Part shown: positions 8,465 to 16,803 of the stretch, in pieces
How positions within the stretch are numbered: the first letter of the stretch is position 1
Layout of the letters: each line of letters opens with the position of its first letter
Assembly: GCF_030362935.1 (NCBI RefSeq)
Contig: NZ_JAUCDY010000010.1
Span: forward strand, 1 to 64,000
DNA from: Thiopseudomonas acetoxidans
GTDB taxonomy: Bacteria; Pseudomonadota; Gammaproteobacteria; Pseudomonadales; Pseudomonadaceae
Direction of reading: 5' to 3'
Length of the DNA stretch: 64,000 nt
Translations under genes and position numbers: made by a program
The notes under the pieces: model-generated
What the model saw: the letters and a program-made list of their open reading frames with translations, nothing else
The model's database searches: none
Told to the model about the DNA's origin: nothing

Positions 8465-9277
8465 CTAGCCTAGGGTTAACCAAACGGGCGCATGATCCGA
8501 AGGTTTTTCCATGCCGCGGATTTCGTAATCAATTCCCGCATCCAGCAGGTTGTCGGCAAGACCTTGGCTGGCAAGGATTAGGTCTATGCGCAAACCGCGT
8601 TTTGGGTTGTCTTCAAAACCACGGCTGCGGTAATCAAACCAGCTTAGGGTGTTGCTGGTATCAGGAGCCGCGTGACGGAAGCTATCAATAAAACCCCAGC
8701 TCATTAAACGCTGCATCCATTGGCGCTCTTCGGGTAAAAAACAGCACTTGCCGGTGCTGAGCCAGCGTTTGGCGTTGTGCTCGCCAATACCGATGTCGGC
8801 ATCTTCTGGGGCGATATTAAAATCACCCATTAAAATAACAGGCTGTTGGTTGTTGAGTTGCTGTTCCAGTAGCTGCTGTAAATCGGCGTAAAATTTGGTT
8901 TTGGCGGGGAATTTGGTTTCGTGTTTGCGGTTTTCTCCTTGCGGGAAATAACCATTCATCACAATCATGGGTTCGCCATTAAGTCCGGTGTATTCAGCCC
9001 AAATAAAGCGGCGCTGCGCATCTTCGCTATCGTTGGGAAAACCCTTGTGTACTTTTAAAGGCGCTTGTTTAGACAGCAGAGCAACACCGTAGTGACCTTT
9101 TTGCCCATGGTACTCAACGTGATAACCCAGTTCGTGAATCATTTCTAGTGGGAACTGTTCATCGGCCACTTTGATTTCTTGTAAGCCAATAACGTCTGGT
9201 TGATGCTTATCGATAATGGCGCTTAGCTGATGCGGACGCGCACGAAGGCCGTTGATATTAAAAGAAATGATTTTCAT
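8465..9277 (-). CDS. xthA: Exodeoxyribonuclease III
   Basis: XthA is a 3'-5' exonuclease and AP endonuclease in base excision repair. The 270-residue protein matches the family in length and motifs: FNINGLRAR (6-14), GLQEIKV with the metal-binding glutamate, MGDFNIAPEDADIG with catalytic Asp/Asn, GLRIDLIL, and the terminal SDHAPVW carrying the catalytic Asp-His. It is the first gene of a two-gene unit with the DedA-PAP2 fusion and is divergent from tamA with 151 bases between them. Confidence 0.97.
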   Translation of the reverse strand: MKIISFNINGLRARPHQLSAIIDKHQPDVIGLQEIKVADEQFPLEMIHELGYHVEYHGQKGHYGVALLSKQAPLKVHKGFPNDSEDAQRRFIWAEYTGLNGEPMIVMNGYFPQGENRKHETKFPAKTKFYADLQQLLEQQLNNQQPVILMGDFNIAPEDADIGIGEHNAKRWLSTGKCCFLPEERQWMQRLMSWGFIDSFRHAAPDTSNTLSWFDYRSRGFEDNPKRGLRIDLILASQGLADNLLDAGIDYEIRGMEKPSDHAPVWLTLG

Positions 9278-9428
9278 AGTGCTGAATTACCTGATGCTGT
9301 ACTGCGTGTTTCGTAAGTGTGTGATTATACAGACTCAGGGCGATAAATCCTTGGGTGCGGCTAGATTTTCTGCGTGCTCAGTCTTTTAAAAAGCTGCAGC
9401 CCAGTGTGGGGCAAGGTAAAATGCACCC

Positions 9429-11147
9429 ATGTTAATACGTCTTTTTGTCATTCTCTTACTTTTGCTCTGGTTGCCATGCGCGTGGTCACAAGTGCGCCTT
9501 GATATTGTGGTAAAGCCCGCCAATAAAGCTATCAAAGAGAATATTCAGGCCTATATAGGCAGTCTGGAAGACTATGATGAAGAAGCGTTGCAGCGTTATC
9601 GCAGCACGGCGTTAAGCATGGCGCGTCAAGCCAGTGAAGCGCTTGGTTATTATCAAAATAGCTATCAAGTTACTACCGTGTCGGGTAATAAGCCTAAGTT
9701 GCGTATCGAGGTTGCTTTGGCTGAGCCGGTGCGTTTGCGTAAGGTTGATATTCAGGTGTTGGGTCAAGCCAATCAGCTGCCTGTTTTTACCGAGCTTGCA
9801 GACGAACGTTTGCTGCCCGGTGCGATTTTACATCATGGTGCTTATGAGGATTTAAAGTCTAAGCTGCAGCAATATGCGTTGCGCTATGGCTTTTTTATGG
9901 CCAAGTTTACGCAGCAACGTTTAGATATTGAACCCGAAATGGGCGCTGCGGACATCAGCCTGCATTTTGATAGTGGCCCACGGTATTACTTGGGTGCTGT
10001 TGAGTTTTCTGAGCAGAGTTGGATTGAGCCACAATTGTTAAACCGATTAGTGCCTTTTAAAGAAGGGGATGCGTATAACTCAGCGGTTTTGGCACGACTA
10101 AGTCAAAACTTGCAAGCCACGGGGTATTTTGAACAGATTCGTGTGGATGCCGTGGGTGAGCCTGATGGACCTTTATTAGTGCCGGTTCGTGTCAGTCTGC
10201 AGCGGGTGAAACCACGGACCTTTGGCGTGGGTGCGGGGTTTTCTACCGATATTGGACCCAGGGCGCGCTTTAATTGGGAGCAGCACCGAATTAATAGGCA
10301 CGGGCATAAGCTAGGCTTTGAAACAGAGTGGTCAAAGCCGCAGCAGAGTGTTACCGGCTGGTATGCCATTCCGTTAGAAGCACCGTTAACTGATCAGTTG
10401 CGTTTTGTTTCGGGCTATCAACGGGAAGAATATGTGGACGCACAGAGTCGTCGTTACACATACGGTGCACAATGGCACAAACATGTGGGTCATGATTGGC
10501 AGCGTGTGGTGGGTTTGCGCTGGGATGAAGAAAGATACGATTATGGCCGAGCGCAGCCAGAAAAGCGCAGTCAGTTTTTGCTGCCTAGTCTGGGTTTTAG
10601 CAAACTTAAATCCGACTCAGCCATAGATCCAAGCGTAGGTTATCGACTGCAAGCAGATATTAGCGGTGCGAAACAGGATTTTTTTGCCGATGCGGATGTA
10701 TTGCATGTCAGCGCGTTGGTGCGCGGTCTGATTACGCTGGCCGACAAGCATAGGTTTTTAGGTCGTACCCAGGTGGGTGCTATTGCCACCAATAATTATG
10801 CTCGCATCCCACCTTCGTTACGTTTTTTTGCTGGTGGTGACCAAAGTGTGCGTGGTTATGATTACCAGAGTCTTTCGCCACGCGATGAGTATCGTAATCG
10901 AATCGGTGGTCGTTATTTATTCGCGCAGAGCGTGGAGTATCAATACAGTCTGACGGACACATGGCGCATCGCTAGTTTTGTCGACCGGGGTAATGCAGTG
11001 GAAAACTGGACTGATGCCATGAAAACGGGCGTCGGTGTCGGTGTGCGCTGGGTATCGCCGATAGGTCCTTTACGCTTGGACTGGGCGCATGCACTCAATG
11101 ATGACCGAGGGTGGCGCATTCACTTCTCTATGGGGCCTGAGCTATGA
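9429..11147 (+). CDS. tamA: Outer-membrane translocation and assembly module protein TamA
   Basis: TamA is an Omp85-family outer-membrane barrel that works with the periplasm-spanning TamB in outer-membrane protein and lipid homeostasis. The 572-residue protein starts with a signal peptide (LFVILLLLLWLPCAWS), then POTRA repeats to about residue 260, then a C-terminal bacterial surface antigen (D15) barrel. The lid-type motif VRGYDYQSLSP and the late IGPLRLDWAHAL with a barrel-closing end RIHFSMGPEL are typical. It overlaps tamB by four bases (ATGA). Confidence 0.95.
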   Translation: MLIRLFVILLLLLWLPCAWSQVRLDIVVKPANKAIKENIQAYIGSLEDYDEEALQRYRSTALSMARQASEALGYYQNSYQVTTVSGNKPKLRIEVALAEPVRLRKVDIQVLGQANQLPVFTELADERLLPGAILHHGAYEDLKSKLQQYALRYGFFMAKFTQQRLDIEPEMGAADISLHFDSGPRYYLGAVEFSEQSWIEPQLLNRLVPFKEGDAYNSAVLARLSQNLQATGYFEQIRVDAVGEPDGPLLVPVRVSLQRVKPRTFGVGAGFSTDIGPRARFNWEQHRINRHGHKLGFETEWSKPQQSVTGWYAIPLEAPLTDQLRFVSGYQREEYVDAQSRRYTYGAQWHKHVGHDWQRVVGLRWDEERYDYGRAQPEKRSQFLLPSLGFSKLKSDSAIDPSVGYRLQADISGAKQDFFADADVLHVSALVRGLITLADKHRFLGRTQVGAIATNNYARIPPSLRFFAGGDQSVRGYDYQSLSPRDEYRNRIGGRYLFAQSVEYQYSLTDTWRIASFVDRGNAVENWTDAMKTGVGVGVRWVSPIGPLRLDWAHALNDDRGWRIHFSMGPEL

Positions 11148-14100
11148 GTAAGTCCAGGCTAATCAAGCTGCTCATCCTGCCGGCGATTATTTTGGTTTTG
11201 TTGCTGGCACCGGTCGTGCTGCTGTCAACGCAGTCCGGCAGTCAGTGGCTGCTCAGGCAGGTGCCGGGCTTAACCGTGCACAAATTTACCGGTGCGCTGC
11301 TGGGTCAGTGGTCGGTTGAGCAATTGCAGTGGCAGGATGAGCAGACGCAGATTCAGCTGGAAGAACTCAGCATGGCGATTGACCCCAGATGTCTGTGGCG
11401 CGCAGAGCTGTGTGTGCAGGAATTATCGGCTAGGCAGCTGTCCATACAGGTATTGGAAAATGATGAAGAAAATACGGACTCTGAGTCTTTCGAGTTAACT
11501 GATTTGCAACTGCCGCTTACTATCAGTGTGGCGCAGTTTAGCCTGCAACAGTTGCTGCTCAATGATGAGCTGATACTGCAGGGTATAAAGACGCAGGCGC
11601 AGTGGGTAGATAATCAATTACAGATCCAGCAACTGAGTCTGGCCTATCAAGAAAATACACTAGAGCTACAGGGCTCGCTTACCGCCAAGCAAGACTGGCC
11701 GCTTGAGCTAACGATTCAGGCGCAGGGAATATTGCCTGAATTGGGCGAACAACAGCTGAGCTTAGACATCAGCGGCACACTTGAGCAATTACTGCTCAAG
11801 GGCGAATTAACCGGTGTGTTACAGGGCAGTGTGACCGCTGAACTGCAACCCTTAACAGCGAATTTTCCCGCCAAACTGAACCTAGAGCTCACGCGCTTGC
11901 AGTTGGCGGCGGTGTTGCCTGAGCTGTTAGTAGTACAGCAGTTATCAATTAGCGCCCAAGGCGATCTGGCGGCCGGTTATCAGTGGCAGCAATCGGCGCG
12001 GCTGTTAGCCAATCAGCAGCCCATTGAATTGGTGGGTGAAGGCGTGCTTGATCAGCACTCAGTCAACATTAAACAGCTTAAGCTGATTGAATCAGACACG
12101 CGTTATGCACAAATAACTGGGCAGCTGGATTGGCAGCATGAGCTTTCTGCGCAGGCGCAGGTGTATTTGCAGCAACTCAGGTGGCATCAGTTATTAGGTG
12201 TCGAGGACGTGGGTATTGAGCTTAATCGCGCGCAGATTGAGCTGAGTTATCAAGAACAGCGCTACCAAGCAGAGTTAACGTCTGAGTTGTTAGGACCAGC
12301 GGGTGAGTTTGAGGTCAATGCCCAGCTGCGCGGCGATCAGCAGCAGCTGGATATTTATAAGTTGCAGGTGATTGCTGGGCCGGGACAGGTGCAGGGTGAT
12401 GCTCAACTCGATTTTACTCAGGGAGTGCGCTGGCGCAGTGAGTTACACGTCAGTGAGTTAAACCCTGCCTACTGGGTGGCTGATTTGCCCGGTAAATTGG
12501 CGGGTGATATTACTACTTCTGGGCAACTGGCTGAGCAATTAAGCGCTGAGGCGCAGATCCATATTGCTGGCCAGTTACGTGGCGAACAAGCCAGTGTGCA
12601 AGGTAATTTGTCTGGTGCGGGACAACATTGGCAGCTTACCGAGTTGCTCGTGCAGTTGGGTGATAATCAGCTTAGTGGGCATCTACAAGTTGATGAACAG
12701 CTGGCGGGGAAATTACAGCTGGATGTGCCAAGGCTGACGCAGATTCTACCGGGATCAGCGGGACGAGTGCATGGTCAGATGGATATTAGTGGGCGGCTAG
12801 AGCAGCCTGCTGGAGCCTTAAGCCTTAAAGCTGAAGGCTTGGCGTATCAGGGTTATCGAGTCAAACAGCTGGATGTGCAGGCCAGGCTTGAGTCCAGCGG
12901 TCAAGCGGATATTAAGCTAAATGCTACAAAGCTGGCGAGTGCGGAGCAGTTGTTCGGCGACTTAAAGTTGCACGGCAATGGCGATATACATACGCAAGAG
13001 CTGAGCCTGCAGTTAGAGGGACCGGCGCGGGCGCAAGCCAGCATACAGGGTGAGCTGGATGTGCAGACTTTGCATTGGCGCGGCTCGCTGCGCCAGTTAA
13101 TCGTTGATGTTGAGCAGCAGCATTGGCGGCTAACGGAACCGATGCACATTGATTATCAGCATGAACAGCACTTGCAGCTGGGTGCCCATTGTTTTAAAGG
13201 CGGACAAGCCAGCCTGTGCGCGCAACAGCAGCAGTTATTACCTCGACTGGCTATTGATTATCAACTCAAAAACTTTCCTCTAGCCAGTTTGCGACCATGG
13301 CTGCCTAAGGATTTACAACTGGATGCTTTGCTCAATGGCCGCATACAGGTGCAAGAACAACCGCATGGACTGCAAGGGCACGTTCAGTTAGATGCGGGTA
13401 AGGGCAGCGTGCATTATGTTGAACAAGAACAGCGTCATGACTTTGCTTGGCAGGTATTGCAGCTAAACAGCGTGCTTAATCCGCGAGAAATCACTCTGCA
13501 GCTGGAATTGCTGGGTGCGCAAACCGGTCATTTGTTGCTCGATCTAGCCATGGACCCACAGCAAGCAGATAAACCGCTGAAGGGGAAGTTTAAGCTAGAG
13601 CGTCTTGAGCTGGCGCCATTAAAGGCGTTTGTGCCAGAGATAGAGAAAATCCAAGGTTTGGTGCAAGGGCAAGGAACGATCGGTGGCACCTTGTTGAGCC
13701 CCAGTATTGATGGGCAAATCAATTTAACGAACGGTTTGTTAGCCGGTGATCGATTGCCGTTGAGTCTGGAGCAGCTCTGGGTGCAAGTACAGATTAACGG
13801 CAGCTTGGCTAAAATTGAAGGCGGTTGGCGCAGTGGCGTAGATGGGCAGGCGCACTTGAATGGCCGTGTTGACTGGCAGAATGGTTTGCTGGTGGATATC
13901 GATTTAAACGGCACACAATTACCTGTTCAGGTGGCGCCCTATGCTGATTTAATCGTTGAGCCCGATTTGCAGCTGCGTCTTGATGAGCGGCGCTTGTTAC
14001 TTAGCGGAAGTATTTCCGTGCCCAAGGGCTATATCACCGTGCCAGAACTGCCAGAGCAGGCGGTGCGGGTCTCTGCCGATGCTCATGTGCTGGGGCGAGA

Positions 14101-14812
14101 GCAGAAAGAATCAGGTCTGCCGTTAGCAATGGATATTGAAATAAAGGTCGGTCAAGAGCGTTTGCATTTTAGTGGTTTTGGACTTACCGCTGATGTGCAG
14201 GGGCAGATTAAGATGGTTGATAATTTGTCTGGGCGAGGTGCGCTTGAGCTGAAAAATGGACGTTATCGGGCGTACGGGCAAAGACTGCAACTGCGCCGTG
14301 CACGCTTGGTGTTTTCAGGCCCCATCAGTCAGCCCTATATTGATATCGAAGCGGTGCGTGTAACGGGTGATGTCACGGCAGGTTTGCGTTTGTCAGGATT
14401 GGCCGATCAGCCACAGACAGAAATCTTCTCGCAGCCGGTTATGAGTCAGGAGCAGGCGTTATCTTGGTTGCTCCTTGGGCGGCCTTTATCGGGTAATAGC
14501 AGCGATGATTCTAATATGATGAGCCAGGCAGCGTTGGCGTTGGGCATGTTAGGAACGGCGCCTATTGTTAACCGCATGGCGGATGCGTTTGGCATAAAAG
14601 AGTTTGAGTTTGAAACCGAAGGCAGTGGTATGAGCAGTAGCGTCATGGCTAGCGGACGCATTACTGACAGGCTCGTTCTAAGCTATGGCGTAGGGGTGTT
14701 CCAGCCTGCCAGTATCATTGCGCTGCGTTATGAGTTAACCAAGCGCTTATACCTAGAAGCTGCTTCGAGCCTAGACAGTTCGTTGGATTTGTTTTATCGG
14801 CGTAGTTTTTAA
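11144..14812 (+). CDS. tamB: Translocation and assembly module protein TamB
   Basis: TamB is an inner-membrane-anchored, AsmA-like protein of repeated beta-strands that spans the periplasm to reach TamA. It is one of the bridge-like lipid transport proteins along with YhdP and YdbH. The 1222-residue product has one N-terminal membrane anchor (about 7-27), a very long glutamine- and leucine-rich beta-repeat region, and the conserved DUF490 C-terminal domain with QEQALSWLLLGRPL and a final segment ending LFYRRSF. Length is near that of E. coli TamB (1259). Its start overlaps the tamA stop, so the pair is coupled. Confidence 0.95.
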   Translation: MSKSRLIKLLILPAIILVLLLAPVVLLSTQSGSQWLLRQVPGLTVHKFTGALLGQWSVEQLQWQDEQTQIQLEELSMAIDPRCLWRAELCVQELSARQLSIQVLENDEENTDSESFELTDLQLPLTISVAQFSLQQLLLNDELILQGIKTQAQWVDNQLQIQQLSLAYQENTLELQGSLTAKQDWPLELTIQAQGILPELGEQQLSLDISGTLEQLLLKGELTGVLQGSVTAELQPLTANFPAKLNLELTRLQLAAVLPELLVVQQLSISAQGDLAAGYQWQQSARLLANQQPIELVGEGVLDQHSVNIKQLKLIESDTRYAQITGQLDWQHELSAQAQVYLQQLRWHQLLGVEDVGIELNRAQIELSYQEQRYQAELTSELLGPAGEFEVNAQLRGDQQQLDIYKLQVIAGPGQVQGDAQLDFTQGVRWRSELHVSELNPAYWVADLPGKLAGDITTSGQLAEQLSAEAQIHIAGQLRGEQASVQGNLSGAGQHWQLTELLVQLGDNQLSGHLQVDEQLAGKLQLDVPRLTQILPGSAGRVHGQMDISGRLEQPAGALSLKAEGLAYQGYRVKQLDVQARLESSGQADIKLNATKLASAEQLFGDLKLHGNGDIHTQELSLQLEGPARAQASIQGELDVQTLHWRGSLRQLIVDVEQQHWRLTEPMHIDYQHEQHLQLGAHCFKGGQASLCAQQQQLLPRLAIDYQLKNFPLASLRPWLPKDLQLDALLNGRIQVQEQPHGLQGHVQLDAGKGSVHYVEQEQRHDFAWQVLQLNSVLNPREITLQLELLGAQTGHLLLDLAMDPQQADKPLKGKFKLERLELAPLKAFVPEIEKIQGLVQGQGTIGGTLLSPSIDGQINLTNGLLAGDRLPLSLEQLWVQVQINGSLAKIEGGWRSGVDGQAHLNGRVDWQNGLLVDIDLNGTQLPVQVAPYADLIVEPDLQLRLDERRLLLSGSISVPKGYITVPELPEQAVRVSADAHVLGREQKESGLPLAMDIEIKVGQERLHFSGFGLTADVQGQIKMVDNLSGRGALELKNGRYRAYGQRLQLRRARLVFSGPISQPYIDIEAVRVTGDVTAGLRLSGLADQPQTEIFSQPVMSQEQALSWLLLGRPLSGNSSDDSNMMSQAALALGMLGTAPIVNRMADAFGIKEFEFETEGSGMSSSVMASGRITDRLVLSYGVGVFQPASIIALRYELTKRLYLEAASSLDSSLDLFYRRSF

Positions 14813-14834
14813 TCAGCACAAAAGCGCGTAAAAC

Positions 14835-14843
14835 TGCTATAAT
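14835..14843 (+). promoter_or_regulatory. Extended -10 promoter of the SMR operon
   Basis: TGCTATAAT fits the extended -10 consensus TGnTATAAT exactly, with the hexamer at 14838-14843. No good -35 is seen, as allowed for extended -10 promoters. It starts transcription near 14850, giving a leader of about 240 bases before mdtJ. Confidence 0.6.
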
Positions 14844-14873
14844 GCACGCATTATTGGTCACTTCTAGGGCTGT

Positions 14874-14951
14874 ATGTCTAGTTCTTACGCGGTTTGCTTC
14901 ACCCCTTTCTCCCCCCATTTGCTCACCATTCAGTGGTGCGGCGGTCGTTAG
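14874..14951 (+). CDS. Candidate 25-residue leader peptide of the SMR operon
   Basis: A short frame runs from ATG at 14874 to TAG at 14949-14951, beginning MSSSYAVCFT and ending IQWCGGR. TAGGG lies just upstream, and the start falls about 25 bases after the predicted transcript start. It is followed by a terminator-like hairpin and a hairpin over the mdtJ ribosome site. E. coli mdtJI is reported to be controlled by an upstream frame (mdtU) responding to spermidine, so a similar role is plausible. I cannot show sequence homology to mdtU. Confidence 0.4.
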   Translation: MSSSYAVCFTPFSPHLLTIQWCGGR

Positions 14952-15017
14952 TGTAGTTGCCCCCTTTTTTACGATGCTGAGTCGTTTTTAGAGTTTTAGT
15001 TGTTTTTAGGATGCTCT

Positions 15018-15063
15018 AAAAAAGCGCTGTAGCCTATGCAGGCTTTTACAAACAGTGTTTTTT
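15018..15063 (+). terminator. Terminator-like attenuator in the mdtJI leader
   Basis: An A6 run (15018-15023) and CGCTGT (15025-15030) pair with ACAGTG (15052-15057) and a T6 run (15058-15063), around an inner hairpin AGCCT-atgc-AGGCT (15031-15044). It ends in TTTTTT about 28 bases before the mdtJ start. The shape is that of an intrinsic terminator placed between a promoter and its gene. Confidence 0.5.
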
Positions 15064-15070
15064 CAGAGAA

Positions 15071-15084
15071 TCCCTAACAGGGGT
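15071..15084 (+). promoter_or_regulatory. Hairpin covering the mdtJ Shine-Dalgarno site
   Basis: AATCCCT and AGGGGTT can pair with a short AAC loop, so that AGGGG, the ribosome-binding site seven bases before the mdtJ ATG, lies in the stem. TAGGG before the leader peptide could compete for the same CCCTA, which would couple the two starts. This is read from sequence only. Confidence 0.35.
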
Positions 15085-15090
15085 TTTACT

Positions 15091-15495
15091 ATGTATTACT
15101 GGGTTATGTTAGCCCTAGCAGTGTTGGCCGAAGTGATCAGCACTGTCAGCATGAAATATGCGATTTCAAATTCACCGTGGTTGGGCTACTTGGTCATGGC
15201 GGTGATGATATCTTTTTCCTTTTATGCTTTTTCTCGCGCCGTTGTGCATATTCCTTTGGCTGTTTCTTATGCCGTCTGGGAAGGCTTGGGCTTGTTTTTA
15301 ATTGGCGTGGTGGGTGTGCTGTTTTTCGGAGAATATTTAAGTGTTGGCGAAATGCTCGCTATCGCGTTAATGATGTTCGGCTTGTTGTTGGTTACCTTTG
15401 ATAAAGGTGCTAAACCGAAGGATGAAGCCGATGAAGCCGATGAAGCCGATGAAGCCGATGAAGCGATCGAAATAGCCGCGAAGGTGGCGCTATGA
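15091..15495 (+). CDS. mdtJ: SMR-family efflux subunit, MdtJ-like
   Basis: This four-helix small multidrug resistance protein resembles MdtJ, which with MdtI exports spermidine in E. coli. The membrane glutamate is Glu14 in LAVLAEVISTVSMKYA, and SYAVWEGLGLFLIG matches the MdtJ SYALWEG block. ATG at 15091 follows AGGGG and matches the MdtJ N terminus (MYYWVMLALAV); the longer frame adds 12 residues inside the leader. The 134-residue protein has a C-terminal tail with a five-fold DEA repeat encoded by a 9-base tandem repeat. Its stop overlaps the mdtI start by four bases. The substrate could also be another cation, as SMR pairs vary. Confidence 0.85.
   Translation: MYYWVMLALAVLAEVISTVSMKYAISNSPWLGYLVMAVMISFSFYAFSRAVVHIPLAVSYAVWEGLGLFLIGVVGVLFFGEYLSVGEMLAIALMMFGLLLVTFDKGAKPKDEADEADEADEADEAIEIAAKVAL
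15417..15466 (+). repeat. Five-copy 9-bp tandem repeat inside mdtJ
   Basis: GATGAAGCC is repeated in frame (the last copy ends GATGAAGCG), encoding Asp-Glu-Ala units in the cytoplasmic tail. Copy number can change by slippage without breaking the frame. Confidence 0.9.
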
Positions 15496-15806
15496 TGATT
15501 CCAATGACGTTGCTGTTAGGTTCGGTATCACTAGACTTAGTTGCTTTGTATTGCGTGAAACGCTCGGATGGCTTTAAGCGTGTGATTTGGGGGCTAAGCG
15601 GTTTGTTGGCAGTTATTTTAGCCTTTGTTTTGCTGAGCTTTGTCCTGAATTATATGCCCTTAAGTGTGGCGTACTCTGCTTGGGGTAGTTTGGGTGTGTT
15701 AGGGACTGTGGCGCTGGATCGTTATCTGTTTAACTCAAGACTGGGTAAACAAGGCATTATTGGTGTGGCCTGTATTGTAGTGGGTATTGTTGCTTTGCAA
15801 CTTTAA
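15492..15806 (+). CDS. mdtI: SMR-family efflux subunit, MdtI-like
   Basis: The partner of mdtJ, a 104-residue four-helix protein that should form a heterodimeric inner-membrane exporter. KRSDGFKR (23-30) and SVAYSAWGSLGVLGT match MdtI KFSDGFRR and SVAYALWGGFG. At the position of the conserved membrane glutamate in helix 1 this protein has Asp15 (SVSLDLVALY). That is a conservative change, so coupling to protons may rest mainly on Glu14 of MdtJ. A Rho-independent terminator follows about 50 bases downstream, closing the transcription unit. Confidence 0.82.
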   Translation: MMIPMTLLLGSVSLDLVALYCVKRSDGFKRVIWGLSGLLAVILAFVLLSFVLNYMPLSVAYSAWGSLGVLGTVALDRYLFNSRLGKQGIIGVACIVVGIVALQL

Positions 15807-15857
15807 TGCGTCTACCAAGCCTCAGAACTTTAGGGGTTTTACTCGTACTCTTTCCTA

Positions 15858-15884
15858 GCGGCAGTTCATTGCCGCTTTTTTTTT
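15858..15884 (+). terminator. Rho-independent terminator after mdtI
   Basis: GCGGCA and TGCCGC form a perfect 6-bp stem with a six-base loop, followed by nine T residues. Confidence 0.9.
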
Positions 15885-15936
15885 GCCTGCGTTTTCTTGT
15901 AGTTGTGCATAGCGTGTTAGTGCGGTTCTTGTTGTC

Positions 15937-15951
15937 TGGCATGGATGTTGC
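15937..15951 (+). promoter_or_regulatory. Sigma-54 promoter of flgFGHI
   Basis: TGGCATGGATGTTGC has the invariant GG (15938-15939) and GC (15950-15951) exactly ten bases apart. It lies between the mdtI terminator and flgF. Middle flagellar genes in Pseudomonas are driven by RpoN with FleQ or FleR. Confidence 0.85.
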
Positions 15952-16007
15952 TTTGTTATTGGTAGTCAAGAAAGGGTGCCATTGCGCGCCCTAAGTGGAG
16001 GATTACC

Positions 16008-16748
16008 ATGGACAAGATGCTATACATTTCCATGACTGGTGCAAGCCAGAATGCTAAAGCGTTGCAAGCGCACGCGAACAACTTAGCTAACGTTTCGACC
16101 AGTGGCTTTCGCCGGGATTTTGAGCAAGCACGCTCGATGCCGGTGTTTGGCGATGGCTTGCCAGCTCGCGCCTACGCCATGACGGAGCGTCCAGGCACTG
16201 ATTTTACCTATGGCACGCTGCAAGAGACGGGACGTGATTTAGATGTTGCCGTACAGGGTGATGCATGGATTGCCGTACAGTCAGCAGACGGCAGCGAAGC
16301 CTATGTGCGTACTGCCAGTATGCAGATTGATGCGTTGGGTGTGTTGCGTACTTCAACTGGCTTGCCGGTACTCGGTAATGCCGGTCCAATCGCTGTTCCG
16401 CCGGAACAGAAGGTAGAAATTGGTCAAGATGGCACCATCAGTATTCGCTCTTTAGGTGAGGCCCCCGATGTGATGGCCGAAGTTGACCGCATCAAGCTGG
16501 TCATGCCAGATCCGCGTGAGTTAGAAAAGGGCCAAGACGGATTAATTCGTAGCAAAAACGGGCAGGAATTCGAGCCGGAAGCCAATGCGCGCATGATTTC
16601 TGGCTTTACCGAATCCAGTAACGTGAACGCAGTTGCTGAGATGACCGCTATGCTGTCTTTATCACGCCAGTTTGAACTGCACGTCAAGATGATGCGTACC
16701 GCGGAAGAGAACTCTTCATCGATGGCACGAATCATGCAGTTAACCTAA
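16008..16748 (+). CDS. flgF: Flagellar basal-body proximal rod protein FlgF
   Basis: FlgF is a proximal rod subunit exported by the flagellar type III apparatus. The 246-residue protein begins MDKMLYISMTGASQNAKALQ and has the family signature AHANNLANVSTSGFRRDFEQ (about 21-40) and a C-terminal FTESSNVNAVAEMTAMLSLSRQFELHVKM coiled region shared by rod and hook proteins. GGAGG precedes the start. It is the first gene of a four-gene unit behind a sigma-54 promoter, 55 bases before flgG. Confidence 0.96.
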   Translation: MDKMLYISMTGASQNAKALQAHANNLANVSTSGFRRDFEQARSMPVFGDGLPARAYAMTERPGTDFTYGTLQETGRDLDVAVQGDAWIAVQSADGSEAYVRTASMQIDALGVLRTSTGLPVLGNAGPIAVPPEQKVEIGQDGTISIRSLGEAPDVMAEVDRIKLVMPDPRELEKGQDGLIRSKNGQEFEPEANARMISGFTESSNVNAVAEMTAMLSLSRQFELHVKMMRTAEENSSSMARIMQLT

Positions 16749-16803
16749 GTAAGAAAGAATTAATAGCTGAGTGTCATAAAGTTGGCGCTCAAGGAGAACG
16801 ACC

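Noticed and set aside
14842..14991. 49-codon frame starting MHALLVTS in the mdtJI leader
   Set aside because: Its ATG overlaps the -10 box TATAAT, so it would lie upstream of the transcript start. The frame at 14874 fits better.
14850..15090. Guanidine (ykkC or mini-ykkC) riboswitch upstream of the SMR genes
   Set aside because: I could not find the paired ACGR-loop hairpins or the ykkC core, and the proteins look like MdtJI, not Gdx/SugE.
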